A stretch of 64,000 nt of DNA from Cavia porcellus. Taxonomy: Eukaryota; Chordata; Mammalia; Rodentia; Caviidae. Positions within the stretch are counted from its first letter, which is position 1. Every line of letters begins with the position of its first letter. This document shows, piece after piece, positions 1 through 11,376 of this stretch. The stretch spans positions 30,388,767 to 30,452,766 of the forward strand of contig NW_026947509.1 in the NCBI RefSeq assembly GCF_034190915.1. The letters run 5' to 3'. The position numbers and the translations under genes are program-made. The notes beneath the pieces were generated by a model, which worked only from the letters and a program-made list of their open reading frames with translations, did no database searches and was not told the DNA's origin.

Positions 1-1190
1 CTGTGAGAGTTGTGGGGGTTCCTAGTCACCAGAGAGCCTGTGGGGCCCCCAGATTCTGTGACATGACAGGGGAATGGTCACCAGAACCTCCCAGCTTAGC
101 CCCTGGCACTCCATGCTTGCCTTGAGTAGATTCTCAGATTATGTAAAGTTGTCTTCTGTGTTCATGGAGATTGGTTCCCAGATCCCCAGGGAGGTAAAAC
201 TTCGAATTCTCCAGCCCCTTATAGAAAACAGTACAGCATGTGCCTCTCAGCTATGCACTTCAGCTCACTCTAGGTTACTAATAATGCCAGGACACACAAG
301 TACATGCAAACACCGACTGATGTGGGCAATGTGCCAACAATGCATGTTCAGTGCAGATGCGGTCCATCCCCCACACCCCATTGCATACTTTCAGTCTAAG
401 ATCAGTTGATCCTACACGTATAGAACCTGCAGATGTGGAGCAAGTGGATCCTTGGCAGGCTCCTGAGAGTGTTCCTGCCCTTTTCCTCACACAGACTCTG
501 CACTGGCTTCCATTATAAACTCTGAAGTCCTAGTCTTATGATCAAGACTCCCAGCTGTTTGTTACACAGACCTGCACTATCAGCTCTAATCACCAACCTC
601 TGGACCACTGACCTATCCCCACACAGTTTCTTAGAGTCCTGCAGACGATAGATGCAGCCACAAGGTTTCTTAAGCACCAATCTGAAGACCATAGTGAATT
701 CTGGAAAATCCAAAGCACTGTGCTGCCTCTCTCCTTACCTTAAGATGCCAGGAGAAAGACAGTCTAGTTCATGCTCAAACCAGTTCATAACTAGTATAGT
801 TCATAGCCTCAAGGAGCCAGACAAGGATAGCACACAGAGGAAGTGCGTCTCCTCCCTTGCTCACAGCAGGCATTGCTAATTGATTCCAGAGCTCTTTCTC
901 ACCTTGAGTCAAAATAATTCTATTTTACCATCATATTAGAGTTAATATTCAATCAGTCTTAATGGTAACTTTCATCGTCCAAACAATAGTGTCACCTTTG
1001 CAATAAAACTGAGGTGTAACACAGAGGAAGGGACTGCAGACTTGTGGGCTTCCAGCAGCACCTGGCAGAGACCAAGAGCATGTAGCACATGGAGATTGCT
1101 CTGCCACACTCTTGGCTTGAAGCTTACCTGGATTTGAAAGGAGCTGTGTACCTCTGTACATGCCTCCTTGCAGAGTTTCAGAAGAGACCC
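1..1190. other. unannotated unique-looking DNA
   Basis: No gene, RNA gene or recognisable repeat was seen here on either strand. Open frames are short (under 112 codons), overlap one another and lack any familiar motif. Confidence 0.5.
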
Positions 1191-1191
1191 T

Positions 1192-1219
1192 GACACACAC
1201 ACACACACACACACACACA
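1192..1219. repeat. (AC)n microsatellite
   Basis: A run of about 14 uninterrupted AC units. It is a likely length-polymorphic site. Minus-strand open frames crossing it encode only cysteine-valine repeats and are not genes. Confidence 0.95.
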
Positions 1220-1592
1220 GATCTTTAGGATAACCAGAGGCCAAGCAACAGCCAGCATCTGGCTTAGCCCAAAAGACCAGTGCTATGGGTTAGGGTCCCA
1301 GTGGGAGGACCATGGGAAGCTGCTGTTTCTCTGGGTGACTGTTCCTTGAAAATCAGAACAGCGGTGGCATCTTGGTAGCTTGGGAAACACCCTTCCTCCA
1401 GGCTCTCCTCAGAATCCAGAGCCATAACTCCCCCATCCTCCAGCATGGCCCCTGAGAATGACTCTTATCCCATCCTTCTGAAGGTCCTGGGCAGGAGGAA
1501 AGTGTGTCCTCTGGGAGTTGTGCTGAAATTGGAACCAAGTTTAATGTGTTTTTTTCCCATAGCTCTCCTCCACCCCAAAAGAATGTACATTA

Positions 1593-1728
1593 GGCCGGGT
1601 GCACACCTCTAATCCTGGCACTTGGGAGGCTGAGGCAGGAGGATTGCCATTAGTTTGAGGCCAGCCTGGGCTACATAGTGAGTTCAAGGCCAGCTTGGAC
1701 TACCTAGAAAGACCTGGTCTAAAAAAAA
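1593..1728 (+). repeat. B1 (7SL-derived) SINE
   Basis: The copy starts with the 7SL-like GGCCGGGTG head. It contains the Pol III B-box region near GTTTGAGGCCAGCCTGG and the B1-type internal duplication, where the GGCCAGC...GGACTAC block repeats about 30 bp later. It ends in an A-run at 1721-1728. It is a diverged copy without a fused ID tail. Confidence 0.88.
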
Positions 1729-1974
1729 TCTACAGTAAGACTCTATTGGACAAAATATTTGCCTGAGATTCTACACATAGGCCAGGCACCCTACTGTTGG
1801 TAGTTATCTGAGTTCATAGTCAAGGGTTTGAGACTGTGATGAAGGTGAAATCAGTGGCAAGATGACCTTAGTGGTCTTCTTCCATGCAGAAGACAAGTGG
1901 TCATCAGAGGCAGGGACTGGGCACGACTGCTGTGTTTTCTTGAAATATTTATTTGCATGAGCCTAACATACACA

Positions 1975-2352
1975 GGTGTTAAGATGTCACCCAAACAATT
2001 CCAGTGTTAGGCAGGTGAGTGGAATACGGGGTGTCAGACTCACCAGTGGACCGCTTTGTGGACGAGTTCATGGCTGGATGTGTGGTTTGAAGCTGGGACC
2101 TGGCTGAAGGGTTTGGGTCATGGGGATGTGACCTGGATGGCTGTCTTCTTATTACCAGTCCTTCCCTCTTCTCTGCTTCCTGGCTGCCATGAGTGAGCAG
2201 CCTTTCTCTAACAGCCACCCTGCTGTTTCTGCTTTGGTGCCAACAAACCATGGACTGAACCCTCCGAAACTGTGTGTCACAGTGAACCTTTCTTCAGTTA
2301 AGTTATGGGTATCAGACATTGTGTTGCAGTGATGGGGAAGGTGACTCAGACA
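1975..2352 (+). mobile_element. MaLR-type solo LTR, diverged
   Basis: The 3' two-thirds match a MaLR-type LTR in order: a CTGCTTCCTGGCTGCCATGA block (2175-2194), ACCATGGACTGAA at about 2248, and a terminal stretch reading GTTATGGGTATCAGACATTG with a GTCACAG-like end. The 5' limit is unclear. The same family recurs at 4632, 5500, 6762, 11804, 15693, 47117 and, inverted, at 63855. No internal retroelement genes flank it, so it is a solo LTR. Confidence 0.7.
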
Positions 2353-4631
2353 CCACTGCACTGTGTGAGAAGTAGGCTGGAGGGTCCTTGTCACTCCTTC
2401 AAGGCCACAGGCCTAGAAGCAGCATTCTGGAAGGGCTGATCCTATGCAGAGCAATTATAAGAGATTTTTATCATTGCAGCTTATGACGGGGGACACTAAA
2501 GAAAGAAATTGCCAGTTATATGTGGCAAATGATCTTTAGGCAAAAATATTTACATCCTAAGATGATAAATGGCTTGCATAGTAGGAATAAACTGTAAAGT
2601 TAAAGGAGCTCAGTGTGGTGAATGACTCTCTCACACCTGACCCTTCAACTGCTGATCTGGCAGGCAAGGGCTGCCAGGATGAGCTTCGTATCATCTTGAA
2701 ATTCTATGGTTGTCATTTTGGGTGAGTGGCGAGCTCCCTGGGTCCTCAGCCTGTGTGCTTTCATACATAAGCATGCAGGTTTATGCATGAGTCAGTGATG
2801 GTTTTGAAATCCTGGGTTCTTGGATATTACTTCCTTCAGAAGCAAAACCCTCCAGTGAATGTAGACTGCATTTAGTGACTCTTGCACTGAATAGAATGTG
2901 GCAGAAGGGATGCGTGTGACTTCCAAGGCTAGGTCAATAAAGTTTGTTCCGTGTTCTTGCCTCTGAGGAAAGCTAGCTGCCATGGCAGGAGAGGACTTAA
3001 GCGGTGTTATGGGAGACCCAGTGCCAAGGAGCTGAGGCCCCCAGCAAGCAGCCTGCAAGGACTGAGACCACCTGCCAAGGTTCGTGCATGTAAGCCAGCC
3101 CCACTCCGGCTCCAGCTCCAGCCAGCATCTTGCCTGAAGCCCTAAGCCGGAACCTCCCAGCTAAACTGCTCTGGGATTCCCTGTGCAGACACAGTGAGCA
3201 AAACATGTTTATTGTTTCAAGACATTCATCTGAGTGGTAATTGGTATTCACCAGCAGAGAGCCATTATAGCATGGTTTACAAATTCAGGAAACAGGCACA
3301 TAAAAGACAAGTGTACCCTCCTTTCTCTTCACCCCAGTCTCTCGAAGAGATCACTAGTCACTGGCTGAGCCACACCTTGCCAGCCCATCAGGCCTCCAGG
3401 AAGGGGCTGACCTGTGAGGGAAAGTTGTGGGAATTTGCAGAAGTCGGAGTGTCTTAGGAGTCATTAGGAAGGACAACAAAGGATTTGCACTGGAGAAACA
3501 TCACCTTGACAACCTCGTGGAAAGCAGAGAGGGAAGAGGAGAGTTGTGACCAAAGCCGGGGATAGGGGGTGAGTGAGACTCTGACAGCAAAGATGGAAAA
3601 ATGTGAACAGAAAGGCATAGACCAGAAGCACTTAGAGGCAGAACACTTCAGATGGGCTTCTGGGTTAGCAGTATGGTTAGGCAGGTGCAAAGCATTCAGG
3701 GATTACTGCTCATCTCAAGAGCCAATTGATCTGGCTTTGGTGAACCATCCACACTCACTCATTTTACATATGTGGGGGCTCAGGAAGCTTAAAGGAAGGG
3801 GGACCCTACAGTGCGGTGCACCTCCCTGACCACCAGTATTGGTGCATTTTCACTGTTTTCAACACTCCAGCATGATGGATACCTTTGGGAGCATCAGTTT
3901 ACAAATTAGAATAAGGGTCAGCAAATTGCCACCTCTGAGCCAAACCCTACTCCAAATTGTTTTTGTAAATATTTTGGGAACTCAGCCATGCGGATTCACC
4001 TATATGTCATCTTTGACTGCTCCTGGGTGACAGGAGCTGAGTAACATAATTGCTATACAGAGCTTCCCTGGTCCTTCGTAGGAAGAACATGCTGACCCTG
4101 GTTTCAAGCAGATGGAGAACTAAGTGTCTGGGCTTCAGAGCCTCCGAGCTGGCTGTGCAGTGTGGTGATGAGCCGGAATGTTAGACACCTGTGAGTCACC
4201 ATGAAAACGGCTTTGAGCCCACTGACTATTTTACCTTCAGCAACTCAGGGCAACTCAAGGCGATGAAACAGCTACTCTGGCCAGCTGCAGGGCAAGGTTT
4301 TCATGGTCTCTCCATGTGGTCGGAGGGCAGCGGGAGGAGATGCAGCTTTGCCTTGGTAATACGGTGGGAGGGCGGGTGCTGGGTGGGCTTTAATTACAGA
4401 TTCAGCTTTGTTTATCTCATCTGTCTATGCAAGAGGTTCTGTTTTCTTCCACCATGGAGGTACAAACCCAAAGAGAGAGAGCACCTTTTTGCCTGTGTGG
4501 CTGGGTCTGTCTGGAAGAGGCTTGTCCTCAGCTTCTGTAACTGGTTTTTTAAGAGAGTCAGTGTCCTGTGTTTAGTGACTGCATTTAGGTTCTCTTTCCT
4601 TAGGCATTCTTGATAATGAGTCTAAAGTCCC
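2353..4631. other. unannotated DNA with a possible MIR fragment
   Basis: About 2.3 kb with no supportable gene. Around 3755-3800 a CATTTTACATATGTGGGGGC block resembles the inverted 3' half of MIR, which reads cattttacagatg..gaaactgagg. The match is too short to fix boundaries. Nothing else was recognised. Confidence 0.4.
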
Positions 4632-4927
4632 TGCTGCGGTTTAGATCCAAAAGCCCGCTGGAAGTCTCATATTCAGAGGCACAGCCTGGGTAGAAGGGGC
4701 AGAGGTTCCGGGGGACTGACTCAGGGTCCTGAGGGTGTACCCCTATCTCTTCCCTCCTCTCTGTGCTTCCTGGCAGACCTGGGGTAAATAGCTTTACTCT
4801 GCTGTGCCATTCTGTCATACATTTTCTGCCAACCATAGACTAAGTACACTGAAACCATGAGCCAAAGTAAACCTCTCCTCCTTTATGTAGGGTATTTTGT
4901 TCCAGTGATGGAGGAGAAATTAACAAT
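4632..4927 (+). mobile_element. MaLR-type solo LTR
   Basis: It begins near TGCTGCGGTTTAGATCC, the usual TG..GGTTTGA 5' end of this family. It continues through CTGTGCTTCCTGG at about 4762 and ends with CCATGAGCCAAAGTAAACCTC and GGTATTTTGTTCCAGTGATGG. It is shorter than copies at 11804 and 8200 because its 5' half is internally deleted. Confidence 0.78.
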
Positions 4928-5494
4928 AATATTTGGTACCAAATGTGGAGTTCTTGCTGTCACTGTACCTTGCCCTGTGGTTTAGCATCCCTTGAAACCT
5001 GTTTGCAGAAGGAACTTGAAAAGGTTTAAAGAATCAGTACAAAAAATAAATAGATAAAAAAAAAAAGCCCTAGAATATTGTAATCAGTGCTCATTGTGTA
5101 GTGTTGGCCAGAGCTCAGAACATCAGAATGTTGGTAGGAGGCAGATATCAAAAGTCAGGCTCAGGAGTTTTCACTTAGGAACGAGGACCCCACTGATAAT
5201 TGGACTATAGATCTTGTGTGTTATGCTCTGGCAGAAAATGTGCTTACATTTTGCCTAATATAAAATTTGTCTCCTAAAGTTTTGTGGCAGAGGAAATTTC
5301 AAGGCAGCCCAATGTTCAGGTGATAGTATAGATATTGCTGGCTGCTTTTAGCCCATTATATATTGAGAATCAGGAGCAAATGGCAGAGCCAAATGATTTG
5401 AAAAGGTGTGCTTTTAGCAGAAAGAAAGCACCAGAAAAGTTGAGCACTATGATTTACATCTATTTGGTTCCTGAGCACTTGGTAAGCCTATAGA
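4928..5494. other. unannotated DNA holding the likely donor of a local duplication
   Basis: No gene seen. Positions 5055-5116 are an A-run followed by CCTAGAATATTGTAATCAG and further sequence. They are almost identical to 5743-5802 inside the next LTR. Confidence 0.7.
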
Positions 5495-5499
5495 TGAAG

Positions 5500-5852
5500 G
5501 CTTTGGAAGGTGATTTAATCATGGGTGTGGCATGGCTGACTTGCTGTTAGGAGGCTGGGTCTGGTTGGAAGAAGTGGATAGGAGGAGGCATGACCCAGAT
5601 GGGTCTATCTCCCTTCCAGCTCCTCCCTTCACTCACTTTGCTTCCTTGTCATGATGACATGAGCTGCTTTTCCCATGTCATGTCCCTCTACTATGCTGCT
5701 TTTCTTTGGCACAACCATGGACTGAAACCTGAGCCCAAAGTATAAAAAAAAAGTCCTAGAATATTGTAATCAGTGCTCATTGTGTGGTACTGGCCAGAGC
5801 TCCTTTAAATTGTGGGTGTTGGATATTGTGTCTCAATGATGAAAAACAACTA
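5500..5852 (+). mobile_element. MaLR-type solo LTR interrupted by a 60-bp local copy
   Basis: Family landmarks are present: GGTTGGAAGAAGTGG (about 5563), GCTTCCTTGTCATGATGACA (about 5641), CAACCATGGACTGAAACC (about 5713), and the 3' end CCTTTAAATTGTGGGTGTTG (about 5803). Between GAGCCCAAAGTA and the 3' end lies a 60-bp block (5743-5802). It is absent from other copies of this family and matches 5055-5116. The LTR is otherwise collinear, so the block was inserted after the LTR. Confidence 0.75.
5743..5802 (+). repeat. second copy of a 60-bp dispersed duplication
   Basis: It matches 5055-5116 with only about three to four substitutions, from the shared A-run through TTGTAATCAGTGCTCATTGTG to GGCCAGAGCTC. 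The shared A-run at the left edge could suggest retroposition. However, the short length, the nearby source and the same orientation fit templated repair of a break equally well. Confidence 0.85.
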
Positions 5853-6761
5853 AGATGCTGAGAAAGAGGAGAACTAGATTTAAAGACTAGCATTAAAAAG
5901 AAACAAAATACTCTGTATATAAGAAGAAGGATGCCTGATGGGAGTCTCAGAAATCAGCAAGACTCCATCCACCATAGGCCAAAGATGAAAATCTCTAAAC
6001 ATTTCATTTGAGAAAGGAGTCCCTTGGACATTTGCTCATTCAGGGATTCCTAGCAAAATGTTTCAGCCTTGACTACCTCCTAAGCTGGCAACTGACCTTA
6101 GCATCACCCACACAGTGCTGGTTTTTTTAGTATCCAGAATGAAAGAGTTATGGGATCACAGAGGCTTGCACCCAGATTTGAGAGGCTGGAAAGCTAGGCA
6201 AAAATGTAATGGGGTCATAGTCCCTGCCAAGAGCACATGAGCTGTTAGAATGAAGTTGAAAGTTGAAAGTATAGTGGAGTTGAAAGTACAGTCCAGGAAA
6301 TTGGACATGTCAGGAACATGGAACATCTGCTGGGGAAAGCCTCAGGCAACGAGGGAAGCGAGCCTAAGAGAGAGGCCATGTGGACTTCAAACAATAAGAC
6401 AGTGGGCCCCAACCTGCCCAAGCCCTGTGAAGCTTACATATCATCACAATCTGTCCTGGCTTCTGGGTATGGAGCTATAATATTTAATGTATGAGCTCCT
6501 GGGTTTTAGTTTTACCTTGGTCCAATTTCTTTCTATCCCCTGTTCCTCTTTTTTTGGAATGGAAATGCTTGCCCTGTGTTGGAAATTTTCTTTTTGATTT
6601 TTATAGAGGCTTACAGCTAAAAGTTTGCCTTGGGTCTCAGAGGAGATTTTACTTGGACTTTTTAGTAATGCTGGAACTGTTATAAATCTGGCAACTGTTA
6701 AAGATAGACTAAATGCATTTTGCCTAATTAGATGCACATGAACCTTTTGGAGACCAGGAAT
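5853..6761. other. unannotated DNA
   Basis: AT-rich, without a recognisable repeat or gene. A short direct repetition of GAAGTTGAAAGT-type units at about 6250-6290 is a local low-complexity feature. Confidence 0.45.
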
Positions 6762-7050
6762 AGAATGATGGTTTATATCTAAAATGGGTCCCTGAATTCT
6801 CACATTCAGAGATGGAGCCTGGTTGGAAGGGATGGGGGGTCACCAGGGGCAGGCCTTCAAAAGGCTTATCCCCAGTTCCTCCTTTCTCTTTGTTTTCTGA
6901 CCTTTGTGCAGTAAAATGCTTTCCTCTACCATTTCTGTCCTGGAATCAGCTAACTATGGGATCAATCCACTGAAAATGTGAGCTAAAATAGACCTCTCCT
7001 CTGTTAAGTTATGGGTATAGGGTATTTTACCTTTGTGGCTAATATGACCC
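6762..7050 (+). mobile_element. MaLR-type solo LTR, decayed
   Basis: It opens with ATGGTTTATATCTAAAATGG, the decayed GGTTTGAATCTgAAATG start. It contains GGAGCCTGGTTGGAAGGGA, the TTCTCTTTGTTTTCTGACC block and the end GAGCTAAAATAGACCTCTCC plus GGGTATTTTACCTTTGTGG. It is more diverged than the copy at 4632. Confidence 0.72.
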
Positions 7051-7429
7051 TATTTGCTCAAGTATGGCATTTCTGAAGCTTAGTTTGTTGGGGCTCAAGC
7101 CAACTGGCCCAGTCACAGAGATGGACCAAAGGAAGCCAAGCAGAGGGATACAGAGGCTGCCTGAAGAGGGCATGGCCACATCTACCTGTGCATCTAGAAG
7201 CCCTGAAAAGGGTGTGGAAGGGACAAAAATGCAATACTGGGAAACAAGGAGAGACGCCTAAGCCACCACAGAGGCAGCAGATAGCAGCTGAGTAGCTGAG
7301 GGTCCTCCTGCAGAAGCAGCTTTGTCCAGAGGTCCTGGACTTTCCTCAGATTCTCACCCCCGTCTACTGTCTCCTATGGCTTGGGCTGTCTTTCACGTGG
7401 CCCTCAAGGCAACTAGACATCCATATATG
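7051..7429. other. unannotated DNA
   Basis: No gene or repeat recognised between the LTR and the mariner relic. Confidence 0.4.
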
Positions 7430-7990
7430 GGATGTGATTTAGTATAGTTAATGTTAAGTTTTTAAAACCCTATTACAGTAAAAAATGCATTGCCATTATT
7501 TCTCACAATATTCCCCTCCCTCCCAACATATTTATTCCACCATACTTAATGACTTTCTGAGCAGTTCTGGAAGTCCTCTTTTGTGAGTTTCTTTAGTTGA
7601 ACTGTTGTGGCTGTCTTAGTGTCCTGAATGTACCTAAAATGTTTCCTCTCATGGTCATTTTGACTTTGGGGGAGAGCCAAAAGTCACACAGTGCCTATCT
7701 GGTGAATAAGGTGGATGAGGACACAGTGCAACGTCTTCCCCAGCCTGCTTTTCTGTTGAAGAACGCTCGGCAGCAGTAGACACTGTAGCTTTGGTCACAT
7801 CTCAGAAAGACATGCATGGAAGAGGATTTTCAGAAATGCTTCAGAAGTAGTAAGCATTATGGATAAGGAAGTTTGAAGTGAGGGGGAATATTCTGAGGGG
7901 GATTCATGGTGAAGTGCTTTTTACTGTAATAAACTTTAATAATTTAAATATTCACCATATATTTCAATCACACCTCACATATACTAGAAA
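7430..7990 (-). pseudogene. mariner-type transposase relic (copy 1)
   Basis: Read on the minus strand, 7662-7691 gives LCDFWL, the conserved block around the third catalytic aspartate of mariner transposases. A tyrosine-serine-proline-aspartate stretch lies just before it in another frame. Frameshifts and stops break the frame throughout. AT-rich flanks (7440-7510 and 7920-7980) probably hold the decayed ends. Two related relics lie at about 42990 and 51540 in the same orientation. Mariner elements move by cut and paste into TA sites, and this copy cannot encode a functional enzyme. Confidence 0.72.
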
Positions 7991-8199
7991 ATACAATGGT
8001 ATTCCCAATTCCTTCAGAAAAGCAGGGCAACTATAGAACTCAGTCCATCTGAAGCCCGGATGAATCAGCTCCAGGGGAGGGCAGCAAAGGTGTGAAGATG
8101 TGCAGGACACAGCTCCTCCCAGGAGCTCACCTCTCTGTAAGAGAAACGTGCAGGGCAGGGAGATCCAGATTCATTGCATGCAGTATGGTCAGCAGAATT

Positions 8200-8697
8200 C
8201 AGTGCCCCCAGGATGTCCACACCCTGAGCCTCAAAGCTGACTGTGTGGCCCAACACAGATAAGTAATCTTTGCAAATGTGATGCGTTAAGGGCCTTGAGA
8301 AAGGGAGATAATCATGGCTACCCAGGTGAGCAAGGTCCTTACAGGGGTCTGTATAAGAGGGACAAGGAGGGTGAGTCAGAAGAGGCAGCGTCCAGGTTAG
8401 GCAAAGGTCAGAACAGTTCCACCTTGAAGGAGGCAGCCTACCACTGTGGGCTTCAAGGATGGAGGAAGACAACACGGGCCATGATGTCTGAGCCATCTGC
8501 AAGCTGAAAATGGCAAGGATGTGGGCCTCCCTGGGGCCCTGAGGAGAGGGCGCAGCCCTCCTGTCACCCTCATCAAGCCTACCAAAACCCTTCTGGGATG
8601 TCAGACCCCCACGCTGTAAAATAACAAAGCTAAGTTGTTTTAAGCCACTTGATTATGGCAATTTGTCACCATAGCCACAGGAAGCTAATACACATGC
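8200..8697 (+). mobile_element. MaLR/MLT-type LTR, near full length
   Basis: It has the older MaLR layout: an AATTCAGTGCCCCCAGG-like start, TTTGCAAATGTGATGCGTTA (8269-8288), CTTGAGAAAGGGAGATAATC (8294-8313), a CCTTACAGG..TATAAGAGGGA block, GATGGAGGAAGACAAC (8458) and the end AAGTTGTTTTAAGCCACTTG with CAATTTGTCACCATAGCC (8632-8677). The TATAAGAG block is where the old LTR promoter would sit. It is a solo LTR of about 495 bp. Confidence 0.82.
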
Positions 8698-9334
8698 TGG
8701 GGGAGGCAGGCAGAAGGGTAGTGTCAGCCTGGGAATCGGGGAACCTTCCATTAAAAGACAGACATCCAGAATGGGTTTCATAGGATGAGTAGGAGTGGGT
8801 AGGCTCGTGGGGCAGGAGAGAGGAGAGAAGCAGTATGGGGACTGCTCCAGATCTGAGTCAACCACTCAGAAAATGAGGGAGGAGAAAGAGAATTAGGGAG
8901 AGCAGGAGTGTGAGGACCGCACAGGAGCTCGCCGCTCACCCTAGCATGGAATGCGTCTTCCTCTAAATAATACGCTGTGGACAGAAATGCTTGAGTTACA
9001 ACTATGTGAAACTGGCTTGACTATTTTTCTCTGACCATTAGTTAATTAAGCCCAATGATTCATTTTTTAAAAAACTGGCTATTGAGTCCACATTTAAACC
9101 ACACATATCAAGTGTGGGATCTTAAAATAAATGAGAGAGTTATGTTGTTCAATGAAAGCATTGAGCAATCCTGTGAACATGTGACCCCAGCCTCCGAGGC
9201 AGCCCCAGAAGTGTTCCAAGTTCTGAGAGCTTACATGAGTCTGCAAAACCCCACAAGCACTGCCCGTTTGTTTTGCAGCATTTGGAGGATCAGCCACAGA
9301 AACATGGAATAGTCTTCTGTGGTGGAGCCAGCAG
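8698..9334. other. unannotated DNA
   Basis: No supportable gene or repeat. There is a purine-rich patch at about 8860-8915. Confidence 0.4.
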
Positions 9335-9465
9335 AGCCTTTGGATCAAGACAGCTAAGACTGAACCCGGCACTGCCCTGAGTTATTTGGGTAGCTTTGGG
9401 CAAGGCACTTAAACACCCTGAGCTCAGTGTCCATATCTGGAAAATAAAGATGCTAACACCAGGGC
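9335..9465 (+). repeat. MIR (tRNA-derived SINE) fragment
   Basis: It matches the MIR core and 3' half: GACTGAACCCGGCACTGCCC, then TAGCTTTGGGCAAGGCACTT, then CCTGAGCTCAGTGTCCATAT and GGAAAATAAAGATG. The order and spacing fit the plus strand. Divergence fits an element shared by all placental mammals. Confidence 0.75.
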
Positions 9466-9482
9466 CATAGAGCTGTCAGTGC

Positions 9483-9725
9483 CTTAGTCTCATTTGTGTT
9501 GCTATAACAAAATCCCCGAAGCTGAGACACTGTGTAAAGAGAAGTTTGACTCACCATTCTGGCTCTCGCTCAGCTCTGGTGAGCACATCATGGTGGATAG
9601 CATCAGGATGGTGGGAACTGGTCCAGGCCCTGTAAGACCTGCATCAATCCCTTTCTGAGACTGGGACCTCTGTGATGTAGTCACCTTCCACTAGGTGCCA
9701 CCTCTTAAAGGTTCCAAAACCACAT
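9483..9725 (-). mobile_element. MaLR (MST/THE1-like) LTR, inverted
   Basis: The left edge reads CTTAGTCTCATTTGTGTTGC then TATAACAAAATCCCCGAAGC. This is the reverse complement of the MST/THE1-type 3' end. GTTTGACTCACCATTCTGG and the CCACTAGGTGCCACCTC block follow in the expected inverted order. The inner part is deleted relative to a full LTR. Confidence 0.78.
9688..9701 (+). promoter_or_regulatory. candidate CTCF-like motif in an LTR
   Basis: CCACTAGGTGCCAC differs at one position from the CCASYAGRKGGCRS core. It lies in the inverted LTR. Sequence match only, and single motif hits are often unbound. Confidence 0.3.
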
Positions 9726-10329
9726 CTATACTCCAGAAAATAAAGCAACCAAGAGAAATGCAAAGTGCCTCTTATTCCATGAGCACTGGATTATCTATTC
9801 CACAAGGTCAAAAGGACATGAAAATGAGTCCTTCTGTCAGTGTCAACTTGGCCCAAGCCTACTGCAAACCCAGCAGTAGACACAGCTGCCGAGGATACCA
9901 TGAAAGTTTTTGGGAAAGCCACCAACCGGCAGGAACTGGGCTACTTCTAAACAGAATCATGGAACTGTGCCATGCCTGTGCTTGTGTGCTGAGGGTCTGC
10001 TTACCAAGCCAGCCAGAGCTAAGAAGCTATGCGGAAACAAATACTCAGAAAACACAGATTCCCATGGAAAAGAATGGAAAGAGGTCAGGGGATTTGAGCT
10101 GACTTGGCTGCTGCTCTGTCCCGGGGCTGTGCCCGGCGTGGTTTTCCTATGCAGTGACTTCTTTTGACCTTGTTCCGAGACCTTGGCAGCCTGCTTTGTT
10201 GTGCTTACATTTGACCTTCCCTGACCCCCATGTCATTTGGGATGTCACCGTGGAAACTTCCAGACCGCCCTGAAGCTGGTTTCTGGCCATGAGCATCCAC
10301 CCCAGACACATCCTTTCTTTCAGATCTGC
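9726..10329. other. unannotated DNA
   Basis: No gene or repeat that could be supported. Confidence 0.4.
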
Positions 10330-10690
10330 AGGATCCATCTTGCAGGTATGCTTTATTTATGGAAGAGGATGTTTGAATGAAACTATCTGCATACTGCTAA
10401 AAAGGTAAAAAAATACCCTTCAGTCTGGTTATTCATTATCAGCTACAGCTGACATATATGCTAATTCAGTGTAATTAAAACCAGCAACAAGTTGCTGGAA
10501 GCAGGGAAACAGCAAGCCCATTATTTCTGCAGCTGCCTGTCAGCAGTTCCATAAAAGGATATCGCTGAGTTTTTTGTTCGCTTGTTTGTTTGTTTTTCAG
10601 CCTGTCTGCAAAATAATCACCCATGGGATATTTATTTAGATTCGCAGATTTCATGGCCCTCCGTTGATAGGCAGGGCCATGTAGCTCTCA
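10330..10690. promoter_or_regulatory. candidate conserved non-coding element
   Basis: A block with no repeat signature and the texture of developmental enhancers: AT-rich homeodomain-type cores (CTAATTCAGTGTAATTAAAA at 10459-10478), GATATTTATTTAGATTC, an E-box-like CAGCTACAGCTG, and the short palindrome AACAAGTTGCTGG next to it. A GTTTGTTTGTTT run sits at about 10583-10597. Conservation cannot be seen from one sequence, so the call is inference. Confidence 0.35.
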
Positions 10691-11376
10691 GAGAGTCTAC
10701 TATCTCACTAGAATGAGAAAATGTGGATTGCACCCACAGCAAAACAGGTTCAGGGTTAAATTGATTATGATCAAGGGCCAGAATGACCTGAGGAATCAGA
10801 AAGTGAAGGTGTAGTCTGGGGACTCAAACGTGCTCCAAAGAAAGCAGTACTGTCCCCATACTTACTCAGATGAAGCCAGCTGCATGGATGTGATCCATCA
10901 GCCGATGATTTGGAGGTGGTGCAGCCAGGCAGAGGGAAATACTGCACTAGGCAAAAGCTGCTTTGTGAACACAGTGCCCGTAAGAATATCCTGCCTAACA
11001 CAGGACAGGGTCAAAGTCACTCCTATCACCTCATGGGGCTGCTGCCGTGGTCAAGGTGAGCACGTGGTTAGGCAGCCCAGGAGCAAAAGAAACATTTGAT
11101 AGAAGGGGATGAAGGCAACTGCAGGAGGACCAACTATCAGGGCTGAGCTGGAGGGAAATGTCTCGCATTGGAAGGAGACACATTCATCAGTTTCTGCCAC
11201 CGTGGAAAGACAAACTCCCACAACCCATGGTTCTCCAGGGGGTCACTCAAAATGCTGGATGAAATTCCCAGGTGAAGAGGACCTCCAGGACAAAGTATTA
11301 CAACTTGGTTTCTTTTCTCTTCCTGCTGAGCTGATGTCCTGCTGGATTGAAGACACCAGGCCAGATGATGTCTTGT
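10691..11376. other. unannotated DNA
   Basis: No recognisable element. Overlapping short open frames on both strands have no motif. Confidence 0.4.
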
